A stretch of DNA of 64,000 nucleotides, taken from the NCBI GenBank assembly GCA_902729315.2, contig LR746278.1, positions 1,499,001 through 1,563,000 on the forward strand. Reading direction: 5' to 3'. Within the stretch, counting starts at the first letter, position 1; each line of letters starts with the position of its first letter. Made by a program: the position numbers and the translations under genes. This document shows, in pieces, positions 33,115 to 46,560 of the stretch. Source of the DNA: Spirodela intermedia (Eukaryota > Streptophyta > Magnoliopsida > Alismatales > Araceae). The notes beneath the pieces are model-generated. The model saw only the letters and a list, made by a program, of their open reading frames with translations, did no database searches and had not been told where the DNA came from.

Positions 33115-34886
33115 CCTCTTCCTCCTCCAGTTTAAGAGCGGGCTGAACGGCCCCCGGGCTCTACAACCAGAGCCTCCAGGGTCCCTTCGACCCTGTCCTC
33201 TACTGCCTCCGTTACCTCTCCAACGTCTCCCTCTCCTACAACTACATCAACTCCACCCTCCCTGACGCCGCCCTGTCCCGATGCTCCGCGCTTGCCGACC
33301 TCGACCTCTCCATGAACTGCCTCGTGGGTCCCCTCCCCGCCGCCCTCGCCTCCCTTCCCCGCCTCCGCCGCCTCAACCTCGACTCCAACAACTTCTCCGG
33401 GCCCATCCCCGCCGCCTTCACCGGCTTCCCCGTCCTGGAGAGCCTCTCCATCGTCTTCAACCTCCTCGCGGGTACAATCCCCGCCTTCCTCGGTGAGATA
33501 GGGACCCTCCAGGAACTCAACCTGGCATACAACACCTTCTCGCTGCGGGTCATCCCACCGGATATCGGGAACCTCTCCGCCCTCCGGAACCTCTGGCTAG
33601 CCGGCTGCAAGCTCATCGGCAGCATCCCACCGTCCCTCGGCAACCTCCGCAAACTCGCCAATCTCGACCTCTCTATGAACAACCTCGAGGGGCCGATCCC
33701 GGAGACTCTGACGGAGCTCTCCAGCGTCGTCCAGATCGAGCTCTACAAGAACTCGCTCACCGGGCACATCCCCGAAGGCCTGGGCAAGCTCCCCGCCCTC
33801 CGCCGCTTCGACGCCTCCATGAATCTCCTGGAGGGGACCATACCGCCGAGCTTCTTCGACCTCCCGCTTCTCGAGAGCTTCCACCTTTACCAGAACCACC
33901 TCGCCGGCGGACTGCCGGCAAGCATCGCCAGGGCCGGGAGCCTTTCGGAGCTCAGGCTCCACATGAACCGTCTGAATGGGACCCTACCGCCGGACTTGGG
34001 CAGCAAGTCCCCTCTCGTCGTGGTGGAGCTCTCCCAGAATCAGTTCTCCGGGGAGATCCCCGGGAGCATCTGCGACAGGGGCTCGCTGGAGCAGCTCATG
34101 CTCATCGGCAACTTCTTCTCCGGAACACTGCCGGAGGGCCTCGGCCGGTGCAAGACCTTGTGGCGGGTTCGTCTCCGGAAGAACCTCCTCTCCGGCGAGG
34201 TCCCGGCGGGGATGTGGGGGCTGCCGCACGTCAGCTTGCTTGATCTCATGGGGAACTCCTTCTCCGGGGTCATCTCCCCTTCCATCTCCGACGCTCGCAA
34301 CCTCTCTAGTCTGACGATCTCCGACAACCAGTTCGCCGGTGAGATCCCGGAGGAGATCGGGGCTCTGACGGGGCTCTACGAATTCTCTGCTTCCGATAAC
34401 CGACTGACTGGGCCCCTGCCGTCGGCGCTGGGGAGATTGGCCGGCCTGCAGATTCTCGACCTCCACAACAATTCCCTCTCCGGCGAGATCCCCAGGGAAA
34501 TCCAAGCATGGCAGCACCTCAGCGAGCTGAATCTCGCCGGCAACGGCCTCACGGGTGCGATCCCGCCAGAGCTTGGGGGTCTGGCTGTTCTCAACTATCT
34601 CGACCTGTCGAATAACCTTCTGACGGGAAGCATCCCGCCGGGGCTGCAGAACCTCAAGCTCAAGATCTTCAACTTCTCCAACAACCACCTCTCCGGCAAT
34701 GTGCCCCCGTTGTACGCCTCAGAAGCATACAGAGACAGCTTCCTGGGGAATCCCGGCCTCTGCGGAGAACTGCATGGGCAGTGCCCGGCTTTCTCGAGAT
34801 GGACGGCGGGGAAGCTTGTGTTCATCTTGTGGCTCGTATTGCCGCTGGCGGGAATGATTCTGCTGATCGGCGTCAGCCGGCAGTGA
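33115..34886 (+). pseudogene. Truncated HSL1 duplicate lacking signal peptide and kinase
   Basis: Homologous to HSL1 from 22722 to about 24575. It lacks the signal peptide, has a 92-bp deletion in the N-terminal cap (offset falls from 10,393 to 10,301) that shifts the frame, and stops at 34886 just after the membrane segment. No kinase domain follows. A 524-residue frame (33312-34886) of LRRs plus membrane segment stays open. Divergence from HSL1 is uneven: about 23306-24338 differs at four bases that I can see, while the patch before it and the 3' end differ at roughly one base in ten. Protein could only arise from an unidentified promoter, possibly the adjacent LTR. Confidence 0.88.
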
Positions 34887-35503
34887 GCGTAGGTGTCGGA
34901 GGCAACCATTACAGTCACACCGAATTTATTTATTATTTATGTATATATATTTTTCGCGTTTGCAATTAGGTCTTTTCTGTTCTCGAGCGAATCGGTTTCG
35001 GTTTCAACATAAGTTATACCGACGAGTGGATTCGACCCATTAGTTTTCGGTTTCAAGATAAAACCCTCTTTATTCATTTAGGAATTAATCCTTTACCTTT
35101 TTCTCTGCTCCCTCACGAGCCGACGACTCTCTCGCTGCCGCCGACGCTCTATCTAGCGACCAACGCTTCAGCGTCGTTGACGTGGTACACCAGCCTAGGT
35201 ATCGTCGTTCCATTTCTATCGATTATCTTGAATGGCTCAGCACTTATTTTTCTCATTATTGAGATTGATCTTGGGTAGAGAAGTCCGGCTTGCCTTAGAC
35301 CTAAAATCTATTTCGTCTGCCACTTTCTAGACGATTCTTAGATATTTGATTTGGTGTGATACCCTTTTAGTGATCTTAAGATCATTCTCAACCCTTATTG
35401 CCTCCCCTACAATGCATGAGGGTGAGAGAATGAATTGATCCGTCTTAGCGAGCGAAATTTCTGTTTTTTTTCATCAGAAATTTCCTAGACTTCATGTACC
35501 GTC
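34887..35503. other. Spacer between HSL1 duplicate and copia element 2
   Basis: Contains two copies of GGTTTCAA(C/G)ATAA at about 34999 and 35049, and a GC-richer patch at about 35110-35190. Part of it may be the left LTR or leader of element 2, but I find no diagnostic LTR end. Confidence 0.4.
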
Positions 35504-38500
35504 ATGGATCGTGAGAGCACATCATCTATTGGCAAAATATAGAATCGAAATTTAGAACTCCTTAATATTCATAATGAATTTAAACTGAATGAGAGAAACC
35601 TGCTTCAGCATAGTGAATTCATTCAAGTTGTCTTCACTAGTACATGGAAACTTTGTCATTTATATGATCAGCCACTTGAACTAATGAATCCTTGATTCTA
35701 AAGTCAATAAGAATTATTGACTTTAGAAAGCTAGCTCGTCAAGATATGGCACGATGACTACTAAAGTCAATAAGAATTATTTATTTCTCCCTACAGCTAA
35801 GAATATTGAGGAAAGAAGGAATATGACTTTCTTAAAAAAACATGATGCAACACAAATATATCAAATTGCATCAAAGACGATGATTATAAAACAAGGGAAC
35901 TAATTAGTGACAGTATACAAATGAACTTGAATCATTGTAGCAAGAAACAGATGGATATAAGACCGATTTTAGCAAAACATTTTGATGATGTATCTTTTTT
36001 CTGACAGCATATTGAGGTAGAGTAAATGTACAAATTTCTTAATGGGCTCAATGTGGAATATGAACTTACTAGATCTCAAATATTAGGACAAGAACAAGTT
36101 TTGAGTTCAGAAGAAATAACTATTATGAGAAAAAATGCAAAGAGTTAGAGGAACCTCATGGTGGAACCAAAGAGAGTTAATAATTCTGCTTTTGTGACTA
36201 TACATAAGGAAAGCAAAGGCATGCGTCACTAATAAGGTCAAATGAAGAAGGTTGAATATATGGATACCTATGATATACTTTTTGCAATCTAGCATGGCAT
36301 ACCAAGTAGTAAGAAAAGGGCCACAATTGATGGGCTGCCTATCACCATAGTAGGCATAAGAAATATAAAAATAGATAATCTAGATATCTAAAATATTTAC
36401 ATATCCTTATACTTTTTATGAGTTTATTTATATTAAAAAAATAACCGGTAATATAAATTTTAGGGTGGCCACTTATATTAATTTTTCTGATGTTTGTTAT
36501 GAGCTAAAGAACAAAAAAAATGGATGTGCTGAAGAGTGTGAACTCTTTCATCATTTTGAGACCATTAAATGTATTTACATTGTGAATTCACAACCTTCAA
36601 CATAATATGGAGCTATCAAACATGCTACACTCAATGATTTTTCGTTATATCACTGTTGTCTTGGTAATCTATTCTTCAAGATGTTGAAAAATTATGTTTC
36701 TAAGTTTATTTTTAAGATGAATGTTGAAAACTTTAAATGTGATTTATGTGAATTAGCTAAACATAAGAATACTTCACTTTTTTCAAGTAATGAAGAGAGT
36801 TCCACTCTATTTGAACTTATTTATAATGATGTGTGAGGACTATCATCTAGTCTCAATATTTTAGGAGTAAGATGGTTTGTGAGTTTTATTGATGACTACT
36901 CATGAACTATATTGATGTATCTATATATCATAAATTTAAAGTTAGTAAAGTACTTCAACAATTTTATATATTAATTAAAAATAAAATTTAAATATATTTT
37001 TGAAAAATTACATTAGGTAATGCTACAGATTATTTTAACCACAATAATTATAATTATTTTCAAAAATGAAGTACTCATGAATCGTCATATGTAATCACCC
37101 GACAATTATAATAGAGTGGTAGAAAGGAAAAATGGACACATTAGTAGTGATAAGAGTTCTCTATTCCAAAGTAATGTACCAATATATTTCTAAGGAGATG
37201 TGGTCTTATAATGGATGCTCACCTCATAAACACTTACCATCTTGGACATTGGAATTTAAGAGTCCATTAGAGACTCTATCGTTGCATTACCCACATATTT
37301 TTATTAAAAACTAACTTGATTCATACGATATTTAGATTTGTGATATTTGTCAACAATTAAGATTAAGCAAAGGAAAAACCTAATTTGTAGGCACTAAAAT
37401 ATGTTCTCATTGATTACTTCAACATTAAAAAATGATATAAATTTTATCATCATTTATTGAATATATATTTTATTTCAATTGATATATTTTTTAGTGAACA
37501 TCAATTATTTTTTAATGTTAAGAATATTTCTTTTGAGGGGAAAATTTTGATTAAAGATGATAGTGGAGAAGTAGCAATTAGAAGCTTATTTTTATCAACA
37601 TTATCTTTAGAAGAACCAATGTCTTTGAATATTATTTTGGAGGAATCTCTACTTGATATACCCTTCTATCCAAGAATAGTCAAGAGAATTTATTCAATCC
37701 TCTATATTAGAGAAAACTCTTGAAGAATTACCTATTGCTCTTAGGAAAGAAAAAATAAAGTATGTTAGAAACCCAAAGTATTGGTTTTATCAATTTATAT
37801 CTTTTAAACGTTTTTCTCCTTCATATAAAATATTTCTTACTTTTTTCAATGTTGCATCCATCCCAACAAATGTTGCTGAGGTATTATCAAGTACACAATA
37901 GAAACATACAAGGGATGATGAAATTAAGTTATTAGAGAAGAATCAAACTCAGAAGTTAGTAAAATTACAAATAAAAATGAAAATAATTGTATGCAGATGT
38001 GTATATCATTGAATACAAAGTCAATGGGTCAATGTAAAGATAGAAAGCTAGGTTAATAGCTAAGTGCTACTCCCAAATTTATTGGATAGATTATTTAAAT
38101 ACATTTTCTATGGTGGAAAAAATAGATACAATTTAAATTTTACTATCCTTAGTAGCTAATTAAAATTTAGATATATGATAGTTTGGTGTTAAAAATATAT
38201 TTTTACATGGAGAATTTGATGAGTAAATTTTTATGAATGTTCCTTATGAATTTAAGTCGATTCTAAGAATGATATAGTTTATAAATTAAATAAATAGTAT
38301 ATAGGCTATTGTAATCCTTAAGAGCATGATTTGGGAGATTTACAAACGTGATGCAAGAGATAGATTATATACCTAATAAAAGAGACTATACTTTATTTAT
38401 TAAAACTCAACATCAAGGAACATTACAACATTGGTAGTATATGTAAATGATTTACATTAATACGAAATTATGAGAAATAAAAAAATAAATGTTTTGTAAA

Positions 38501-38600
38501 AAGAGTTTTATATTAAGGTTTTGGGAAAATTAAAATATTTTCTTGCTGTTTAAGTAGCTTAGTCGAAAGAATGAATATTTATTTTTTAACAAAAATATAT
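35504..38600 (+). mobile_element. Degenerate Ty1/copia retrotransposon (element 2)
   Basis: A second, more decayed copia element. Gag begins near 35504 with a KLNERN..IQVVF segment, and FLNGLNVEYELTRSQIL lies at about 36030-36080. A pre-integrase and integrase remnant lies at about 36630-36930 (LYHCCLGN, CDLCELAKH, SFIDDYS). Reverse transcriptase remnants lie at about 38190-38450, with FLHGEFDE and a YVND where YVDD is usual. Stops and frameshifts are everywhere. LTR boundaries are not identified, so both ends are approximate. Confidence 0.75.
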
Positions 38601-41600
38601 TATTGACCTTATAAATGAGACAAAAAATTATGTTGAAAACTTGCAAGTACTCTTATGGAACAAAATCATAAACTTGGAAAATTCTAAGAAATAACTCTAT
38701 AAATACATTGAAATATAAATGTCTCCTAAGAAAATTTATTTATCTTTTCCCACACTAGACTAGACGTTGCATACTCTATTGGGCACAAAACCTCTCATTA
38801 CTAACACAAAGACATTTGAGCATATAAGTAAGTACACAAATAATTGTACATATGTAACATAGTGTAGACAACACATACTACAACAACATTGCACATCTTG
38901 AACGCATGATGTCTCGCACGCATGCATGTATGGATTGAACAAAAAAAAATATTGAGGTATACCAATGCCAAAGATGTCTTATTAATCATGGGGACCTTAT
39001 AGGTATACACATACATACAATGCATGTTGGCACAAAAAACATGTCAAAGATCTATGAAACTTTGTAGAGACTCTTGCTCTAAATGTCCTGTTATTAAAAT
39101 GTTCTTTAATGGGGATGGAAGAGCCAAATATATTTTTTAATTCAAAACATAAAAATAACTAGAAAATTTTTTACATGACTTCGACCACTATATTTGGTTG
39201 ATGCACACCTCATAATCAAAAAAGCTAGTAATAAATATGTGAAGTTATGGTAGTTAACATGAACTAATATAGTACTATCTTTACCCATCTACACATGAGT
39301 TATGCTTGTGAAATAACTAAAAGAGAAATTCTTTCTAACAAACATTGTGTGGACAACAAGGAAAGTTCTCTATTAATTTTTCTACACTAGTTTTATGAGA
39401 GAATTGTGAAGTAATTTAATTTATTACTCTTTGGCATTAATAATATATATAATAATACTAAATTATTCAACACTATGATAGTGGTCTAGAGTTTGAGATG
39501 TTGAGTTATAATATTTAGAAGCCATAGATATAAAATTGATAATGTTTAGCTAATGTATTATTAAATCACAAGATCATTGACACATCAAAGTTTCACACTA
39601 GTGTCAAATGTAAGAATAAGAATGACTAGAGTTGTCAAGGTGACAAAAAAGGTACCACAATATGTGTTATAACTTAAAGAATAGGTGGCAAGAAGACACG
39701 CTAATGAATGTTTAAAATACTAATCACTTTCTATTAAAGTAGTGTATCAAATAATACTTTTTGTGTTTTGGATCACATTGTAGTAAGTATTGATGTATTT
39801 GGTTTGATAATTACACATTAAAAATTATTGATAATAAATTATTTAATATTCATACTTCTTTGTATGTGTCAATTATATATTTCACCTATTACTTAAGATC
39901 AAATTTAAGTTGATAATAATTGAGATTAAGTGATTCTATATAGTGAGAATACTTGAGGATACAAAGTTGCCATTTGAAGAATTGTCTTGACAAGAAAAGT
40001 TGTGTATAAATGTAAAGTAAAACTCAATGCAAACTATTTTTAATATTTCATCATCGATACATGATAATATAACTGTATTATATAACTATATTATATAGTA
40101 GTTATCATTTCAAAATGATGTTAGATGGGTTCCTAGAAAGATCATTTACATTAATACAAAAGAAAAGGAGAAAATGATTAGGCATTTAAGATTCAAAATG
40201 AGCATATCAACATTCGACAACTATTTACGTGAATAAAAGGTGAAGATAAACTTGATTATTTGGTCCAATGTTGATACACAACTATTTTTTGTCAAGTTTG
40301 TAAGCTCTAAGTCAAATTTGAACAAAAATGACAACAAAAACAAGGAGATTCAAAGATTGAAAGGTTTAAATGTCATTACTATGCATTTTAAAAATAGTAA
40401 ATTTTTGAATGAAGATTTCAAACTTTAGAGATTCAATAAAATATTATAAATAATACAAAAAAATAATTACTTCTAAGATAAATATTTGAAATAAAAAACT
40501 AAAAAAATAAACAAAAAATGAATTCTCATCATCGAACTCTATTGTATCACACACATTAATAACCAATGAGAACACTACATTATCTTCATCAACTAAATTT
40601 GACAAATGATCAAATCAATCAATATAACCTTTGCTCTCCATCAAGTCTTAAGATAGTTGAATAGAAAGAAGATAATGTATTAAATGAGGTTACAAGATGC
40701 TAGTAGTCAAATTTAACTCAAGAAATGTTAGGTTATGAGGAGACAAATATGAGTAGTTTGGGTGGCTGATTCATGTATCATAATGCATACTTAGTATACC
40801 ATAATACATAAAGGAGATTAGTGAATATTAGAGGTTAGTTTTCTTAGGGATTGGAAGTAGTCAGATAATGAACAAATTAGTATAAAAAGTTTCATGTTCC
40901 TAGTGAGAGAGTGTTGAATGGTCTTACTGCGAGATATGTGTCAACATATCTACAGACACATATAGATAGACCTAACATAAATGTAATAAATAAATAAATA
41001 AATAAATAAATTAATTCACCTTCCTCTTGATATTCCACCTAGTCATAGAGTTGCAACAAGAAGGATTGTCCCTCATTTGTGGAAAACAAGTTACTTGGTG
41101 CCATGACTATGAAAAACAAGTTTCTAGCATTTAAGATAAAAAGAAGATTTTGTCTATTAGATGAGGGAAATATGATCTTTATAAACTCATTGGTCTACTC
41201 TATGGCTAATAATTTATTGATATATATATATATATATATATATTATGCACCTCTTCACCTAGGAACAATTTTCCTTCCCCCTTCTTCTTCCCCCTCCACT
41301 TCTCCCTTCTCTCTCTCAAACTCTCTCTTTATCTTACTTCTTTCTTAATATTTTCTCATGTGATATGTAGGAAATATTATCCAACTCTTAATCAACATTT
41401 TAGATTTTTTATTTTATAAGTTTTAGTTAGTTTTTGTACTTTTCTTGCTCTCCCTTTCACTCTTCCTTCTTATGCACTAAATGGAAGGAATTCTTCATTT
41501 CTCTTACATTGTCGATGTGTTCTTCTATTTCTCTCACTTCCACTCTATTATTTCTTACTTTTTCCACGTTTCTTACCTTTCACATAGTTTATTTGACATT

Positions 41601-42230
41601 CTTCAACCTCCAATTCCATTATAAGCTTTTCATTATCTTTCATCCACTAACATTTTCTCACACTAATATTTTTTTCCTTTCTAATAGATTTTCTTCTTTT
41701 TCTCTCTCTTTCCTACTATTATTTTAATTAGTTTTTCATCAGATATTATTATTTTTATTTTCTAGTCATCCTCATCATTTTATTTACCATAAATTATGAT
41801 TTTTCTTATGCTAGTGAGAAACTTCTCTCCTATGTAAGTTATTCCTTGAACATATTTTCTCCTTTTCTGAAGTATTTTTGCTCAGTAGATTCCATCCAAT
41901 ATCTTTCTTACTCCTTTCCTTTTGTTTTTCATCAACTTTTCATGTTTATTCCCTATCATTCAATAGAGCTATTAAATTTTCTAATGATTTCTCTTTAATA
42001 GGCAAAAACTCTTCCACCAATTAATTTCTCTCTCCTCTTGCTTTTTTTCTATTTTTTTGGGTATCTTTGTCTCCTCCCGCATCTCAATTTCTCTCCTACC
42101 TTCCATTTTTAATTTTTTTTGTGTTTTTCATTTATTTGTTCTTCCATCTTAAATATTAATTTCTTTTATTGGTGAGACTTTCCTTCCATGGATGAGAACT
42201 CTCTCTTGATTGAGATTTCTCATTTATTTA

Positions 42231-42268
<38 letters not shown>

Positions 42269-42419
42269 TAAACACAAACACACTTGTCATCTCTGACCAA
42301 TCAACTTCCTTAGATTAGTTGCCTTTGATAAGTTTTCATTATCTGAGTTAATAATTAATAAATAATATAGTTTTAGCCTTAACTCATGATAAATAAACTT
42401 ATATTTATATTAAATTATG
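38601..42419. other. AT-rich repetitive spacer with microsatellites
   Basis: No gene. Contains AATA repeats at about 40985-41012, a TA run at about 41219-41243, a strongly pyrimidine-biased stretch of nearly 1 kb on the plus strand (about 41250-42240), and adjoining CT and CA runs (about 42231-42268). Open frames inside are low-complexity Phe/Ser/Leu and not credible proteins. Confidence 0.6.
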
Positions 42420-44255
42420 AAAAATAGTTTTCAATTAATAAATGTGATTTTTTGGTTAATTATGTGATTTTATGTGAATTTATATAATTTTTATAATCTT
42501 ATTTTTGAGATAAATCAAGAAAAGTAAATTAAAATAAAAAGATAGAAAAAAGAGGGGACCCACTAGCCAATCAAGTCTGCAAGTGGATTAGAAGTGCAGT
42601 CAAGGCGGAGCCACGAGCAAGGGCTCGAGTAGCTATGGACTAATGAGGGCACGTGTGCGTCATTCTCCTTCCACATCACCGGTGGCTAGTTAAGCGTGGG
42701 GCAAAGAGTGGTCGTATACATGCAAAAAAGGGACTCATTGATTCTCAAATCTATTATTACTATATATTCATCCCAAAATTTGACATATAACCAATGTGAG
42801 ACTAAACCCTAGTCACACCTTCTCCAAAATGATTTTATGATTTTTATACGTCAAATACTCATTGTTTATCAGAAGTAGGTAGCCTGATGACGTCACTTTA
42901 TAAGGTTATTTATATACTTATTTCACACACTCTCATGTAGGTAGGCGACTGACAAAGATTCGAATCCTACTAGAACTAAAACTCACATTTTTATCTAATT
43001 AAATCATGATTTTCTTACATATCGTCGGTGAATGATTAACCTATCATAATCGCTCAATCATTGATAAAAATCTCGTCAACACGATTGATGAAGTATCGTT
43101 ATTAAAATTGTTAAATAATTCACAATAAAAAGATCACGAATCTATCAAGTAAATCATCTCTGATTGATCAACGAATAAACTATTGTTGGGAAGAGTATGA
43201 TCCGTCGAAAGACGAGTTGTTACCTCCTGAGAGTATACCAGATGTAATGAAGAGTCTCTTCTTGCTACGTGGACCTAAGGATGAAGCTCCCTGACATGCA
43301 CCCCACCTCTATCTAACTCATCTTTGTCGGGTGACAGCTGTCGAAGAGTTGTAAAGTCAGTATTTTTTTGCTCCACGTGGTGACAGTTGTCGGAGACAAT
43401 TCAACAACTCATTTTATTGATTTCTAAACTTCGTAAAAAGATCTAGCGATTGGCCACATCATCATTGTCCAAGGAGAGCCTTCGAAGCCATAGACACTAT
43501 ACTACAATCTTCTCGAATGCTCAGGATTCCAATGTATTGTCGACGCATCGTTGTTGCGATATTGGAACTCTATTTTATTATTTTTTTAATTAATTTAACT
43601 TCCATCATCATTTTTTGGACTTTGAAAAGAGGTCCAATGAATATATAAGTCGTTCATATCTAAGGAGAGCCTTTGAGGCCATGGACATCATTCGATGACC
43701 CTCCCAAACATACAAAATTTTAATGATCACTATTGCGAAGTCGGAATTCTATCTTTTCTATTTTTAACTTAATTTTTACTTCATTTAATGATAATTTTAC
43801 GATGTCAACTTTCTAAGTTATTTTTCATTCAATTACAATTCTTCTCGCTGTAACAAATCTTTATTTGACCAAATACATCGTTTGTAATCGCTTACATAAG
43901 AATCATTGGGTAGAACCTTATTTTTGTCTAATTCAAGTTCGTTGAAGTGTTGACATCATCATGACATCCGCACCCTTTATTTTCCTTTTTTGATATATTT
44001 TAAATATATTTTATTTTTATTTCTTAGTCTAAAATTCATAAAAAATATATTTTTTAATAAATAAATAAATATTACTCAATGTTATATTACATTCTTGTGA
44101 TCGATTTAGAAATTTTTTATTATTTTAGAAATTTTATTGAATTATAATTAATTAATTTATTCCGAAATACTTCTAAATATTTGAAAATTAGTATTTTCTA
44201 GTTTTATAAATTTTAAATTTCTGTGATTTATTATATAACAACTAAGTCACATCAG
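42420..44255. repeat. Dispersed non-coding repeat, copy 2
   Basis: Aligns with 17640-19290 along its length in the same orientation. It is about 180 bp longer because of internal indels, including extra sequence before the final TTTATTATA..AACTAAGTCACATCA landmark. A segment near 42950-42985 reads GACAAAGATTCGAATCCTAC, reminiscent of a tRNA B box, but no A box or tRNA fold is evident. Confidence 0.65.
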
Positions 44256-46361
44256 CCTCTCATCTATTCTCATGCCACACCTCTCTCCTAATACCCCACT
44301 CTTCTTTCTTTATCCTCTCTTTCTCCAACCCAAAATAGTTTCATCACATTCTAGTAGATTTAACTTGGTGTCGTCGATTTACAAGAGATAGTGGAGATTC
44401 ATACTCTTAAATCCTAGCTTCTATCTTTATTTGATGTAATTTTTATTTTAAAATAAATATTTTTTAAAATGCTTTCATTTGATTATCATATAAATTATTT
44501 ATCTTTGTAGAACACAAAATTTATTAAAAATGAATGAAATTATCCTTGTGAATTTGACTTGAACTCACCCTAATATTTTATGATTATATTTTTAAATATA
44601 AATTAAAATTTACATATATCATTTATTCTACAGTAATTAGTGCACATCTGATCCCAATGCTTGACCTTCTACAACTATTGGGTGCGCTACAACAACGCTC
44701 AAAGACTAATGGGTGTTGGTGAGGGGGAGCTCATCTATGTAAATGCCACCAACAATTGAAGGTTGGCTGGTAATTGCAATGGTTGATGTCAGGGTGACTC
44801 TAGCTTTCCATCTAAGAAAGGAGTGTCTTAGTTGAGCTTAACCATATCATCAAAAGTTTATCACCTTAGTGGTAGGTATCAAAACTAGTGTCACATATGG
44901 ATCCCAACAACAAGTCTGATGATAGGAGAGTCTAGAAGACTTCACAAATGTGCCTATAAATAACTTTGGTGGCATTTTAGGTATGAAATTCTTAAGTTTT
45001 GTCTTTAATGGTGTCTAAGTAAGATTTCTGAAGTGGTTTTATGAACATCAAAATAAGGTTAATAAGGTGCACATAAGAAGTACACTAAGCAATGCACATT
45101 CAATTACAAGCAAACATCATACAAAGAAGGCACTATGGTGCAAATGTTTTTGGATTGGGAAACAAATTTTTGAATCTTTTGACGTTTCTAGGATTTGAGT
45201 GTGTTGGGTCCAATTTAGGAAGACACTACAATCATTAGGGCATTTTTTTTTTTAAGTCTTAAAAGCATTTTGATGAGGTGAAAGGTTATTTCAGTTACTT
45301 CACACATGATAAAAATATGAAATTGAAGACATTAACTTTATATTAAAATTATTCCTTGACGATTTATTTATGAAATGTACAACAAATTCTTCATTAAAAT
45401 TATTTTTTATATTTATCACAAATAATGTTTTTATGTTTAATTTAATTAAGTTATATTAGTAATAATCTCATATAATGAAAATAACCCCATATTAACTTTT
45501 AGATATGTTTTGGAAAGTTAAAATGATGACTAACTTAAAGAATCAGATAGATTGTAACAATCAAGATTTTTGATTTGATATAAATTTTACAAAACATGAA
45601 AATATAGATTTACATGTATTTTTAGATGAGGCCAATGTGGGCTGTTTAGGCATCGCCCATTGGGGCTTAGTTCTAGCCCACTAAAGCTTAAAGACATGGC
45701 TCGTTCAAGCGCATCCCATCAAATCTCAATGTTATAGTCTGCTTAGGTGCAACCAGATCAGGTTCAAGGGTAAAGTTCAATAACGTGTGACTATTGAGTC
45801 TCAAAAGACTAACAGTTTAGTCAAATTTTGCTATTTCTTTCTAATCCCAACTTAGTCAATTGTATTCATAGGAGTAAATAGTGAAACACAACAAGAAAAT
45901 CATTGAGAAGTGGACGTAGGCCCAGGATGGACAAAATCTAATATTTTTTTATTAGCCCAATGTTAAGATAAATTAAAGTTGAGAACCATTCCTGAGAAGA
46001 TTCAATCGTATTAGATTTGTCTTATGAATCTTTAGAATTTTATTGAAGATTAAGATCTATAAAAAAATTACGAGAGGAATAGATTTACACCACATCCTTT
46101 CTCTAATCCTAACTTAGCCATTCTAGGAACCAACATGTGCCAGCTTTTAAATGTGAGAAAATTATAGCCTTATATGGTTTAGTATATTCAACAATGTTTT
46201 GAGAAGTAAACACACACTTCTTGTGCCAAAAGATTAATTTTGTAGAATAAAAGTGAAACTCCTTACAACAAAAATATATATGATTCTAGTCGAAGCCATG
46301 ACAATGTCTCCAACAACACTCACCACGGAGAGAGAGGTAGAGAGAGTGAGAGGGAGGGAGT

Positions 46362-46406
<45 letters not shown>

Positions 46407-46560
46407 AATAATTATTGAATTATCAAAAGATTGACTGTTTTTTATATGTTATTCCCAATTTAAGAAGAAATTAAGCATTTTGCTAAGTAAAGATGCGTAA
46501 ACGAAATAAAATTAAAATGTATAAGTATTTTTTTAAAAATACGCAGTAGATAACTTTAGT
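44256..46560. other. AT-rich spacer before the ARF3 region
   Basis: No gene seen. It ends in an abrupt change at about 46560 from AT-rich repetitive DNA to the GC-rich ARF3 upstream region. A GA microsatellite lies near its right end. Confidence 0.5.
46363..46405. repeat. (GA)n microsatellite
   Basis: Nearly perfect run of about 21 GA units, preceded by a looser GA/GGGA-rich stretch from about 46327. Confidence 0.9.

Noticed and set aside
42950-42985. tRNA gene or SINE head in the dispersed repeat
   Set aside because: Only a B-box-like stretch is present; I found no A box and no cloverleaf.
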